From Nocardia jejuensis NBRC 103114 (GTDB lineage Bacteria > Actinomycetota > Actinomycetes > Mycobacteriales > Mycobacteriaceae), in NCBI RefSeq assembly GCF_001613145.1, contig NZ_BDBU01000023.1:239371-303370 (forward strand): a stretch of 64,000 nucleotides of DNA, in the 5' to 3' direction. The translations under genes and the position numbers were made by a program. Positions 36,584-45,323 of this stretch are shown one piece after another. Under the pieces are notes generated by a model, which was given only the letters and a program-made list of their open reading frames with translations, made no database searches and was not told the origin of the DNA. The number at the start of each line of letters is the position of its first letter. Position 1 is the first letter of the stretch.

Positions 36584-39500
36584 TCAGCGATCGGCCACCA
36601 CGAGCAGTAGATCGCCGCCGTCGACCTGCTGGATCGCGCCGATGGCGATTCGGTCGATCACACCGGCGCGCGGCGCGGTGACGGCCGCCTCCATCTTCAT
36701 GGCTTCGATGGTGGCCACGGTGTCCCCCGCGTCCACTCGGTCGCCGACCGCGACCGCGACGGTGATCACGCCCGAGAAGGGGGCGGCTACGTGGCCCGCA
36801 TCGGTGGGATCGGCCTTCTCCGCAAGCGGAGTCGGGTCCGCGATCGATCGGTCCCGCACGACGACCTGCCGCAGCTGTCCGTTCAGCAGGCAGACGACGG
36901 TGCGCATACCGCGCTCGTCCGGCTCGGAGATCGCCTCCAGGCCGATGAGCAGGGTGACGCCCTTCCCGAGTTCCACGCGATGTTCCTCGTCGTGACGCAG
37001 CCCGTAGAAGAACTGATTCGCCGAGAGCCGGGAGGTATCCCCGTACTTCTCACGGTGCGTGAGGAATTCGCCCGTGGGTCCGGGAAACAGCAGCCGGTTG
37101 AGGGTGGCCCGGCGTTCGCTCGATGTTCCGTCCAGCCCTTCCTCGTCCGACGGGAGCAGTTCGATGTCGGGCTCGGCGAGACCACGACCGGCGAGCGCCC
37201 GGGTCCGGAACGGCTCGGGCCATCCACCGGCCGGAGTGCCGAGTTCACCACGCAGAAAACCGATTACCGAGTCGGGGATGTCGAAACGAGCGGGGTCGGC
37301 GGCGAAGTCCTCGACATCCACACCCTTCCCGACGAGGGTGAGCGCGAGGTCGCCGACGACCTTGGAGGACGGGGTGACCTTGACCAGACGGCCCAGAAGC
37401 CGGTCCGCCGCAGCGTATTTCGCCTCGACCTCCTCGAACTGGTCACCCAGCCCGAGAGCGATCGCCTGCTGACGCAGGTTCGAGAGCTGACCACCGGGAA
37501 TCTCGTGGGTGTAGACCCGCCCCGTGGGCGACGGCAGCCCGGATTCGAAGGGGGCGTACACCTTCCGCAGCGCCTCCCAGTACGGCTCGAGATCGCAGAC
37601 GGCCTGCAGGTTCAACCCGGTGTCGTACGGCGAATTCGCCGCTGCGGCAACGATTGCCGAGAGCGCGGGCTGGCTGGTGGTACCCGCCATCGGCGCGCTC
37701 GCACCGTCCACCGCGTCGGCACCGGCCATCCACGCGGACAGATAGGTCGCCAGCTGACCACCGGGAGTGTCGTGGGTGTGCACGTGCACCGGGAGATCGA
37801 AGTTGGTGCGCAAGGCCGTGACCAGGGTGTGCGCGGCGGGTGCGCGCAGCAGCCCCGCCATGTCCTTGATCGCGATCACGTGCGCGCCGGCCTCGACGAT
37901 CTGCTCGGCGAGTTTCAGGTAGTAGTCGAGGGTGTAGAGGGTCTCGTTCGGGTTCGACAGGTCACCGGTGTAACTGAGCGCGACTTCGGCCAGGGCGGTG
38001 CCGGTTTCGCGCACGGCGTCGATGGCCGGGCGCATCTGATCGACATTGTTGAGCGCGTCGAAGATCCGGAAGATGTCGATACCGGTCGCGGTCGCCTCGG
38101 ACACGAAACCGCGCGTGACTTTCTCCGGGTACGGGGTGTAGCCGACGGTGTTGCGTCCGCGCAGCAGCATCTGCAGGTTGATGTTCGGCACCGCCTCACG
38201 CAGCGCGGCCAGGCGCTCCCACGGATCCTCGTACAGGAACCGCAACGCCACGTCATAGGTTGCCCCGCCCCAGCATTCGATCGACAGCAACTCCGGCGTC
38301 ATGCGTGCCACATGCCCGGCCACGGCGAGCAATCCACTGGTGCGCACGCGGGTGGCCAGCAGCGACTGGTGCGCGTCGCGGAAGGTGGTGTCGGTGACCG
38401 CCAACGCCTTCTGCTCGCGCAGCGCCCGCGCGAAACCCTCCGGTCCCAGCGCCAGCAGCCGCTGGCGGGAACCGTCCGGCGGCGCGGCCGAAAGGTCGAC
38501 GGTGGGCAGCTTGTCGTGCGGGTAGACCGTCGTGGGCCGGGGCCCGTGCGGCTTGTTGACCGTCACGTCGGCCAGATAGTCGAGGATCTTGGAGGCGCGG
38601 TCGGCCGAGGTGTTCCGGGTCAGCAATTCGGGCCGCTCGTCGATGAACGAGGTGGTGATCAGCCCGGCTTGGAACGCGGGATCGTCCAGAACCGCCTGGA
38701 GGAAAGGGATATTCGTCGCGAGACCGCGAATGCGGAATTCGGTGACGGCCCGTCGCGCCCGGGCGATGGCTGTCGGGAAATCGCGGCCTCGGCAGGTGAG
38801 TTTCACCAACATCGAATCGAAGTACGCACCCACCTCCGCACCGACATTCGTGCCACCATCCAAACGCACACCCGCACCACCCGGAGACCGATACCCGGTA
38901 ATACGACCCGTATCCGGCCGGAACCCGTTCGCCGGATCCTCCGTCGTGATCCGGCACTGCAACGCCGCACCACGAACACGAATCGCACCCTGACTCAAAC
39001 CCAGATCATCCAGGCTCTCCCCCGCCGCGATCCGCATCTGCGACTGCACCAAATCCACATCGGTGATCTCCTCGGTCACCGTGTGCTCCACCTGAATCCG
39101 CGGATTCATCTCGATGAACACATGATTACCCCGCTCATCGAGCAGAAACTCCACCGTCCCCGCACAGCTGTACCCGATCTCCCGAGCGAACGCCACCGCA
39201 TCCGCACAGATCCGATCCCGCAACACCGAATCCAGATTCGGAGCCGGAGCCAGCTCGATCACCTTCTGATGCCGCCGCTGCAACGAACAATCACGCTCGT
39301 ACAGATGAATCACATTCCCGGCCTGATCAGCCAGGATCTGCACCTCGATATGACGAGGATTGATCACCGCCTGCTCCAGGAACACCGTCGCATCACCGAA
39401 CGCCGACTCCGCCTCCCGCGCAGCAGCCTCGATCGACTCCCGCAACTGCGCCCGATCCGCCACCCGCCGCATACCCCGACCACCACCACCGGCCACCGCC

Positions 39501-39973
39501 TTGACGAACACCGGGAACTCCATCGCCTCCGACGCCGCGACCAACTCCTCCACATCCGCGGACGGCTCACTCGACGCCAACACCGGCAACCCCGCAGCCT
39601 TGGCCGCCGCGATCGCGCGCGCCTTGTTACCCGTCAACTCCAGCACATGCGCCGACGGCCCGACGAACGTGATCCCCTCACGCGCACACGCCGCCGCGAG
39701 ATCCGGATTCTCCGAAAGAAACCCGTACCCGGGATACATCGCGTCCACACCGGATTGTCTTGCCGCAGCGATAATTTCGCTTACCGACAGATATGCCCGG
39801 ACGGGATGTCCGACCTCGCCGATCTGATAGGACTCGTCCGCCTTGAGCCGATGCGGTGAATTGCGATCCTCGTGGGGAAACACCGCTACGGTGTGCGCGC
39901 CGAGTTCGTACGCGGCGCGGAACGCGCGAATGGCGATCTCACCGCGATTGGCCACCAGGACTTTCGAGAACAT
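36584..39973 (-). CDS. pyc: Pyruvate carboxylase
   Basis: 1129 residues, full length. Biotin carboxylase about 1-450 (ATP-grasp GGGGRGMRRV, EMNPRIQVEHTVTE). Carboxyltransferase about 520-800 (TFRDAHQSLLATR, FDALNNVDQM, HTHDTPGG). C-terminal biotin carrier with EAMKMEA, biotinyl lysine K1093. Makes oxaloacetate from pyruvate and bicarbonate with ATP, refilling the TCA cycle. This fits the adjacent methylcitrate operon, which consumes oxaloacetate. Odd point: roughly codons 75-390 (38805-39750) use T/G-ending codons (CAT, GAT, AAT, GGT), unlike the C-ending rest of the gene; see findings. Confidence 0.97.
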   Translation of the reverse strand: MFSKVLVANRGEIAIRAFRAAYELGAHTVAVFPHEDRNSPHRLKADESYQIGEVGHPVRAYLSVSEIIAAARQSGVDAMYPGYGFLSENPDLAAACAREGITFVGPSAHVLELTGNKARAIAAAKAAGLPVLASSEPSADVEELVAASEAMEFPVFVKAVAGGGGRGMRRVADRAQLRESIEAAAREAESAFGDATVFLEQAVINPRHIEVQILADQAGNVIHLYERDCSLQRRHQKVIELAPAPNLDSVLRDRICADAVAFAREIGYSCAGTVEFLLDERGNHVFIEMNPRIQVEHTVTEEITDVDLVQSQMRIAAGESLDDLGLSQGAIRVRGAALQCRITTEDPANGFRPDTGRITGYRSPGGAGVRLDGGTNVGAEVGAYFDSMLVKLTCRGRDFPTAIARARRAVTEFRIRGLATNIPFLQAVLDDPAFQAGLITTSFIDERPELLTRNTSADRASKILDYLADVTVNKPHGPRPTTVYPHDKLPTVDLSAAPPDGSRQRLLALGPEGFARALREQKALAVTDTTFRDAHQSLLATRVRTSGLLAVAGHVARMTPELLSIECWGGATYDVALRFLYEDPWERLAALREAVPNINLQMLLRGRNTVGYTPYPEKVTRGFVSEATATGIDIFRIFDALNNVDQMRPAIDAVRETGTALAEVALSYTGDLSNPNETLYTLDYYLKLAEQIVEAGAHVIAIKDMAGLLRAPAAHTLVTALRTNFDLPVHVHTHDTPGGQLATYLSAWMAGADAVDGASAPMAGTTSQPALSAIVAAAANSPYDTGLNLQAVCDLEPYWEALRKVYAPFESGLPSPTGRVYTHEIPGGQLSNLRQQAIALGLGDQFEEVEAKYAAADRLLGRLVKVTPSSKVVGDLALTLVGKGVDVEDFAADPARFDIPDSVIGFLRGELGTPAGGWPEPFRTRALAGRGLAEPDIELLPSDEEGLDGTSSERRATLNRLLFPGPTGEFLTHREKYGDTSRLSANQFFYGLRHDEEHRVELGKGVTLLIGLEAISEPDERGMRTVVCLLNGQLRQVVVRDRSIADPTPLAEKADPTDAGHVAAPFSGVITVAVAVGDRVDAGDTVATIEAMKMEAAVTAPRAGVIDRIAIGAIQQVDGGDLLLVVADR

Positions 39974-40030
39974 GGTCGGCTACCTCTTGCTTCGGTACTG
40001 CGGCGACCGGATACGCCGCCGAAAAGGAGA

Positions 40031-40058
40031 ACGGCCCGCACCGGTGAGTGCGGGCCGT
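40031..40058 (-). terminator. Hairpin terminator downstream of prpC
   Basis: Eleven-base perfect arms ACGGCCCGCAC and GTGCGGGCCGT with a 6-nt loop, 24 bp past the prpC stop and before pyc. Confidence 0.82.
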
Positions 40059-40081
40059 CGGGAAATGTCGCGCCGGGGCTG

Positions 40082-41248
40082 TCAGGCGACGACGGAACGC
40101 TGTGGCACGCCGACATATTCACTCAGCGGCCGGATCAGGGCATTGGATTCGCCCTGTTCGATGATGTGCGCGGTCCAGCCGGTGATGCGGCTCATCACGA
40201 AGATCGGGGTGAACGCCTCGATATCGAATCCGAGCAGGTAATAGGCTGGGCCGGTGGGAAAGTCGAGGTTCGGCTCGATGCCGGTCGCCTCGGTCATGGT
40301 GCGGTCCAGGATCTCGTACATCCGAACCCATTTGTCGCCGTCGGTGGCCGCGGCGATGTCCAGGAACGCCTGCTTCATGGTGGGGACCCGGGAATCACCG
40401 TTCTTGTAGACCCGGTGGCCGAAGCCCATCACCTTTTCCTTGTGCGCCAGCTTGTTTCGCATCCATGCCTCGGCCAGCGCGGGATCGCCGATCTCGATCA
40501 TGTCGTGCATGACCGCCTCGTTGGCCCCGCCGTGCAGCGGACCCTTGAGCGCGCCGATGGCCGCGGTGACCGCGCTGTAGATGTCCGAGAGCGTGGAGGT
40601 GACCACGCGCGCGGCGAAGGTGGAGGCATTGAAGCTGTGCTCCGCGTACAGGATCAGCGAGACCTCGAACGCCTTCACCAGTTCCGGCGCGGGCACCTTG
40701 CCGAAGCACATGTTCAGGAAGTTCTCGGCGAACCCCAGATGCGAGTGCGGTGCGATCGGATCCAGTCCGTGGCGCCGGCGGTGGTCCGCGGCCACGATGG
40801 TCGGCAGCACCGCCATCATGCGAAGCGCCTTGGCGCGGTTGGCCCTCGGCGAGTTGTCGTCCTCGGCCGGATCTTCGGCGCCGAGGTAGCTGATGGCCGT
40901 GCGCACCACGTCCATCGGGTGGCAGTTCTCGGGCAGTTTGGTCACCAGCGACAGCAGCGAGCGATCGGCTCGCCGGGAGGCCCGTTCCTGCTGGCAGAAC
41001 CGTTCCAGTTCCGCGACGCTGGGCAGCTCGCCGTACCAGAGCAGGTACGCGACCTGCTCGAAACTGCAGTTGGCCGCCAGATCCTGGACCGCGTAGCCGC
41101 GGTAGGTCAGCGAGTTGGTCTCCGGCACCACCTTGGAGATCGAGGTGGTGTCGACGACGACGCCTGCGAGACCCTTGTAGATGGTCTGTATCGCGCTCTC
41201 CGGTCCGTCCGCCGCCCGCGCCGAATCACTGCGCGATGCCGTAGTCAT
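40082..41248 (-). CDS. prpC: 2-methylcitrate synthase
   Basis: 388 residues, citrate synthase fold: APHSHLGFAENFLNMCFG, LKGPLHGGANEAVMHDM, and the substrate-binding GFGHRVYKNGDSRVPTM. In the prp context it condenses propionyl-CoA with oxaloacetate to 2-methylcitrate, the entry step of the methylcitrate cycle. In mycobacteria the homologue also has citrate synthase activity. Its ATG overlaps the prpB stop by 4 bp (ATGA), so it is the third gene of the prpD-prpB-prpC operon. A terminator follows. Confidence 0.95.
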   Translation of the reverse strand: MTTASRSDSARAADGPESAIQTIYKGLAGVVVDTTSISKVVPETNSLTYRGYAVQDLAANCSFEQVAYLLWYGELPSVAELERFCQQERASRRADRSLLSLVTKLPENCHPMDVVRTAISYLGAEDPAEDDNSPRANRAKALRMMAVLPTIVAADHRRRHGLDPIAPHSHLGFAENFLNMCFGKVPAPELVKAFEVSLILYAEHSFNASTFAARVVTSTLSDIYSAVTAAIGALKGPLHGGANEAVMHDMIEIGDPALAEAWMRNKLAHKEKVMGFGHRVYKNGDSRVPTMKQAFLDIAAATDGDKWVRMYEILDRTMTEATGIEPNLDFPTGPAYYLLGFDIEAFTPIFVMSRITGWTAHIIEQGESNALIRPLSEYVGVPQRSVVA

Positions 41249-42159
41249 TGATCCCTCCCGAGAGTGAAATTGAATATGTCGGAATCGAATTCGTTGTAGC
41301 GCTCGTACCGCAGCAGTTCGTAGAGACGGCTCCGGTGCTGCATCCGATCCAGCAGCCCGGACTGGGTGCCGGTGGCCGCGATCTCCCGCAGCCCGGCCTC
41401 GGCGGCGAACATCGCCAGGCGCAGCGTGGTCACCGGATAGATCACCGCGTTGTAGCCGATCGACTCGAGCGTCCGCGCCGCGATCAGCTCGGACTTGCCG
41501 AACTCGGTCATGTTGGCCAGCAATGGAATCGAGACGGCGGCGCGGAACTTCTCGAAGTCGGCCTCGGTGTACAGCGCCTCGGTGAAGATCAGGTCCGCTC
41601 CGGCGTCGACATAGGCCTTGGCCCGCTCGATCGCCGAGTCGATGCCCTCGATGCCCGCGGCGTCGGTGCGCGCGCAGATCACGAAGTTCGGATCCCGGCG
41701 CGCCGCCACCGCGGCACGCAGGCGGCGCACCATGTCGGAGGTCGGCACCACCGCCTTGCCGTCGAGGTGCCCGCAGCGCTTGGGGTTGACCTGGTCCTCG
41801 AGGTGCAGCCCCGCGAGGCCGGCATCCTCCATGACCGTCACGGTCCGGGCCGCGCTCATCGGCTCACCGAATCCGGTGTCCGCGTCGATGAGCACCGGCA
41901 GATCCGTCACCCGGGCGATCTGCTGACCGCGCCCGGCCACCTCGGTCAGGGTGGTGAGCCCGATGTCGGGCAGTCCCAGATCCGCCGAGAGCACCGCGCC
42001 CGAGATGTAGACCCCCTCGAAGCCGATCTCTTGAATCAGCTTGGCCACCAACGGGTTGAACGCACCCGGGAAACGCTGAATCGTGCCGGAGGCCAGACCG
42101 GCCTTGAACGCCGCGCGCCTGTCGGCGGCGGAGGTGGCGGCGGCGAGCAGGCCGCTCAT
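41245..42159 (-). CDS. prpB: 2-methylisocitrate lyase
   Basis: 304 residues, isocitrate lyase/PEP mutase superfamily TIM barrel. Seen: YISGAVLSADLGLPDIGL, metal-binding PVLIDADTGFGEP, HLEDQVNPKRCGHLDGK with the catalytic Cys of the KRCGH motif. It splits 2-methylisocitrate into pyruvate and succinate. At about 300 residues it matches PrpB rather than the longer isocitrate lyases. It starts within the prpD stop (TGATG, one-base overlap) and overlaps prpC, so the three genes are translationally coupled. Confidence 0.95.
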   Translation of the reverse strand: MSGLLAAATSAADRRAAFKAGLASGTIQRFPGAFNPLVAKLIQEIGFEGVYISGAVLSADLGLPDIGLTTLTEVAGRGQQIARVTDLPVLIDADTGFGEPMSAARTVTVMEDAGLAGLHLEDQVNPKRCGHLDGKAVVPTSDMVRRLRAAVAARRDPNFVICARTDAAGIEGIDSAIERAKAYVDAGADLIFTEALYTEADFEKFRAAVSIPLLANMTEFGKSELIAARTLESIGYNAVIYPVTTLRLAMFAAEAGLREIAATGTQSGLLDRMQHRSRLYELLRYERYNEFDSDIFNFTLGRDQ

Positions 42160-43691
42160 CAGAACAGGCCCTTCGGGGACCGCGGCGCACGGGCGAGCAC
42201 GTCGGCCGAGACGGTGAAGTTCAGTTCGGGCAGCTCGTTCGCGGACAGCTCGCCCGCACGCTGAGCCACCTCGAGGAAACGGTCCTGTTCGGCGGACTCG
42301 ACGACGCCCTCGGCGAGCGTGCGGAACTTCGCGATGTACTGCTCACGTGCGAAGGGCCGCGCGCCCAGCGGGTGCGCGTCGGCGATGGCCAGCTCGTCCA
42401 CGATGACCTCACCGCTCTTCAGCGTGACCTCGGCGCGCGCACCGAAGGCCTTCTCGTTCGGATCGGTGGAGTGGTAGCGCCGCGTCCACTCGGCGTCCTC
42501 GGCGGTGGAGATCTTCTTCCACAGCTCGACGGTGTCCGGGCGCTGCGCGCGCTCGGGTGCGTAGGAACGCTCGTGATGCCAGGTGCCGTCCTGCAGCGCG
42601 ACCGCGAAGATGTACATGACCGAGTGGTCCAGCGTTTCGCGAGAAGCCCTGGGGTCGAACTTCTGTGGATCGTTCGAGCCGGTGCCGATCACGTAGTGGG
42701 TGTGGTGGCTGGTGTGCAGCACGATGGTCGCGATCTGGTCCAGGTCGCCGATCCGATCGCGCATGCGGCGCGCCAGGTCGATGGGGGCCTGACTCTGGTA
42801 CTCGGCCGAGTGCTCCTTGGTGTAGGTATCCAGAATGCCGCGCTTGGGCTCGCCCGGACCGGGAAGGGGCACAGCGTATTCCGCGTTCGGGCCGCCGAGC
42901 AGCCAGGCGATCACGCCGTCCTCGCCCTCCCAGATGGGCGAGGGCGCGCCCTCGCCGCGCATGGCGCGATCCACGGCCTCGACGGCCATCTTTCCGGCGA
43001 ACGCCGGGGCGTAGGCCTTCCAGCTGGAGATCTCGCCCTTGCGGGACTGACGGGTGGCGGTGGTGGTGTGCAGCGCCTGGCCGATCCCCTGATAGATGGT
43101 CTCGGTGTCCAGGCCGAGCAGGGTGCCGATCCCCGCGGCGGCCGACGGTCCGAGGTGCGCGACGTGGTCGATCTTGTGCTCGTGCAGGCAGATCGCGCGC
43201 ACCAGATCGACCTGGATCTCGTAACCCGTTGCCAGACCGCGGATCAGGTCCCGGCCCGAGCGCCCGGTGTGCTGCGCGACGGCGAGGATCGAGGGGATGT
43301 TGTCGCCCGGGTGCGAGTACTCCGCGGCCAGGAAGGTGTCGTGGAAGTCGAGTTCGCGCACCGCCACGCCGTTGGCCCAGGCGGCCCATTCGGGCGAGAA
43401 GCGGCCCCGCACACCGAAGACGGTGGCGCCGGGCTCGTACGGGTGGGTCAGCGCCTGGGCGCGGGCATTGGCGACGGGGCGGCGGGTGACCGAGGCCGCG
43501 GCGACGGCCGCGTTGTCGATGATCCGGTTGACGATCATCTCTTCGGTCTCCGGAGCAACCTCCACCGCGTCCGCCGCGACCTCGGCGATCCGCCACGCGA
43601 GATGCTCTTCGCGGGGGAAGTTCTCCGCGGAGCGGTGGGTGCGGACGAGATGATTCTTCACGGTCGGGGCCTCCCAAGGCAGCAGTTCCAT
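42159..43691 (-). CDS. prpD: 2-methylcitrate dehydratase, MmgE/PrpD family
   Basis: About 510 residues, MmgE/PrpD family along its whole length (PWEAPTVKNHLVRTHRSAEN near the start, then DFHDTFLAAEYSHPGDNIPS, and SRKGEISSWKAYAPAFAG). It dehydrates 2-methylcitrate to 2-methyl-cis-aconitate; hydration is completed by aconitase. First gene of prpDBC. ATG 43691 is preferred over GTG 43706. It is divergent from prpR, with a 124-bp shared control region. Confidence 0.94.
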   Translation of the reverse strand: MELLPWEAPTVKNHLVRTHRSAENFPREEHLAWRIAEVAADAVEVAPETEEMIVNRIIDNAAVAAASVTRRPVANARAQALTHPYEPGATVFGVRGRFSPEWAAWANGVAVRELDFHDTFLAAEYSHPGDNIPSILAVAQHTGRSGRDLIRGLATGYEIQVDLVRAICLHEHKIDHVAHLGPSAAAGIGTLLGLDTETIYQGIGQALHTTTATRQSRKGEISSWKAYAPAFAGKMAVEAVDRAMRGEGAPSPIWEGEDGVIAWLLGGPNAEYAVPLPGPGEPKRGILDTYTKEHSAEYQSQAPIDLARRMRDRIGDLDQIATIVLHTSHHTHYVIGTGSNDPQKFDPRASRETLDHSVMYIFAVALQDGTWHHERSYAPERAQRPDTVELWKKISTAEDAEWTRRYHSTDPNEKAFGARAEVTLKSGEVIVDELAIADAHPLGARPFAREQYIAKFRTLAEGVVESAEQDRFLEVAQRAGELSANELPELNFTVSADVLARAPRSPKGLF

Positions 43692-43774
43692 CGGTGTATT
43701 TCGCACGCTACACAGCGAATAAAGCAGCGGAAATACCCCGCAAATGCCTATTTTTGTGGAAGCGGAGCTGTGAA

Positions 43775-43782
43775 TTTGTAAA
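43775..43782. promoter_or_regulatory. Possible PrpR/RamB-type binding site
   Basis: TTTGTAAA in the prpD-prpR spacer resembles the TTTGCAAA core reported for RamB/PrpR regulators in corynebacteria and mycobacteria. One base differs, so this is tentative. Confidence 0.35.
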
Positions 43783-43803
43783 AGTTGTGAAACTCCGAGT
43801 TGC

Positions 43804-43809
43804 TAGATT
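43804..43809 (+). promoter_or_regulatory. -10 element of a likely leaderless prpR transcript
   Basis: TAGATT ends six bases before ATG 43816 and there is no ribosome site, so transcription probably starts at or next to the start codon. Confidence 0.5.
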
Positions 43810-43815
43810 GACGCC

Positions 43816-45240
43816 ATGCAGAAGATGTACGCGGGCGCGCGGTTGCGCACGCTCCGGGAGCAACGGGGACTTTCGCAGTCGGCCATGGCCAAGGCCCTGG
43901 AGTTATCGGTGAGCTACGTCAACCAGCTCGAACACGATCAGCGCCCGCTGACCGTACCGGTGCTGCTGCGGCTCAATGCCCGCTTCGACCTCGACATGGG
44001 ATTCTTCGCCGCCGACACCGACGCCCGGCTCATCGCCGATCTGCAGGACGTCTTCGCCGAGGACCCCGACGGCGCGAGCATCACCACCGCCGAGATGGAC
44101 GACCTGGTCGCCCGGGTGCCGGCCGCCGCTCGGCTGCTGGTCGGGCTGCACCGGCGGCTGCGCGGCACGACCGAGCAGATGGAACGGGTGTCGGCCGGAA
44201 TCGACGGCGACACCGGCGATTCCACCGCCGCCATGCCGTACGAGGACGTGCGCGACTACTTCTACGACCGCCGCAATCACATTCCGGTGCTGGACGCGGC
44301 GGCCGAGGAACTGTTCGCGCGCAACGGATTGAGCTTGGGCGGGCTCGACCTGCAATTGACCCAGCTGCTGCGCGAGCAGCACGGCATCACGGTCACCCTC
44401 CGCACCGACGATCCCGACGCTCCCGGCCCGAAGCGGTTCTACGATCCGGTGGACCGGGTGCTGACGCTGGCACGACGGCTCACCCCCGGGCAGCGGGCCT
44501 TCCAATTGGCCACGCAGCTGGCATTTCTCACCCAGGCCGCGCCGATCGCGGCATTGATCGAGGAGGCCGAATCCATGCCCGCGCATTCGCAGGGGCTGCT
44601 GCGCATCGGCTTGGCGAACTACTTCGCCGGCGCGCTCATCGCGCCCTACACCGAATTCTGGAATTCGGCCGAATCCCTGCGCTACGACATCGAATTGCTG
44701 GCCACCAAGTTCGAGGTCGGCTTCGAGACCGTGTGCCACCGGCTCTCCACTCTGCAGCGCCCGGGCAAGCGCGGGGTGCCGTTCTTCTTCGTGCGCACCG
44801 ATCGTGCGGGCAATATCTCCAAACGTCAGTCAGCCACGGCTTTTCACTTCTCCAGGGTCGGCGGCAGCTGCCCGCTGTGGGTCGTGCACGAGGCGTTCTC
44901 CACCCCGGGCAGTATCCGCACCCAGATCGCGCGGATGCCCGACGGGCGCAACTACCTGTGGCTGGCGCGCACCACCGACGAGAAGACCCCCGGATACCTC
45001 TCCCCCAAGCGAGATTTCGCCATCGGGCTCGGCTGCGACCTGACCTATGCCGACAAACTCGTCTACTCGCACGGTCTGCCCATCGACGATCCGCGCACGG
45101 CGGTGCCGATCGGCGCGGGCTGCAAGGTGTGCGAACGCACGGACTGCGCGCAGCGCGCCTTTCCACAGCTGGGCCGTCCGATCCGAGTGGACGACAACAG
45201 TTCTCAGCACATCCCGTACGTGCCGAGCACTCAGGGCTGA
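43816..45240 (+). CDS. prpR: PrpR/RamB-type propionate regulator (XRE HTH, ImmA-like and DUF2083 regions)
   Basis: 474 residues. N-terminal XRE HTH (LRTLREQRGLSQSAMAKALE, then LSVSYVNQLEHDQRP). The middle has the degenerate ImmA-like region, followed by the short-chain-acyl sensor region. A C-terminal cysteine cluster GAGCKVCERTDCAQRAFP, plus an upstream GGSCPLW, matches the cysteines reported to hold an iron-sulphur cluster in mycobacterial PrpR. Known: PrpR activates prpDC and icl on propionate or fatty acids and binds acyl-CoA. Divergent to prpDBC. Annotated family: short-chain fatty-acyl transcriptional regulator. Confidence 0.93.
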   Translation: MQKMYAGARLRTLREQRGLSQSAMAKALELSVSYVNQLEHDQRPLTVPVLLRLNARFDLDMGFFAADTDARLIADLQDVFAEDPDGASITTAEMDDLVARVPAAARLLVGLHRRLRGTTEQMERVSAGIDGDTGDSTAAMPYEDVRDYFYDRRNHIPVLDAAAEELFARNGLSLGGLDLQLTQLLREQHGITVTLRTDDPDAPGPKRFYDPVDRVLTLARRLTPGQRAFQLATQLAFLTQAAPIAALIEEAESMPAHSQGLLRIGLANYFAGALIAPYTEFWNSAESLRYDIELLATKFEVGFETVCHRLSTLQRPGKRGVPFFFVRTDRAGNISKRQSATAFHFSRVGGSCPLWVVHEAFSTPGSIRTQIARMPDGRNYLWLARTTDEKTPGYLSPKRDFAIGLGCDLTYADKLVYSHGLPIDDPRTAVPIGAGCKVCERTDCAQRAFPQLGRPIRVDDNSSQHIPYVPSTQG

Positions 45241-45255
45241 GCCCGCGCACACCAC

Positions 45256-45289
45256 CGCTGACGCACCGACCGGCATCGGTGCGTCAGCG
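45256..45289. terminator. Bidirectional hairpin terminator between prpR and glyA
   Basis: Fourteen-base perfect arms (CGCTGACGCACCGA and complement) around a 6-nt loop between convergent genes. Confidence 0.88.
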
Positions 45290-45323
45290 CGGGGCGCACG
45301 GCGGGGGGTCGAAAAACGCCTCC

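Noticed and set aside
36791..39859. Long open frame (1022 codons) on the plus strand opposite pyruvate carboxylase
   Set aside because: It is a shadow of pyc; no motifs, repetitive Arg/His composition, no ribosome site.
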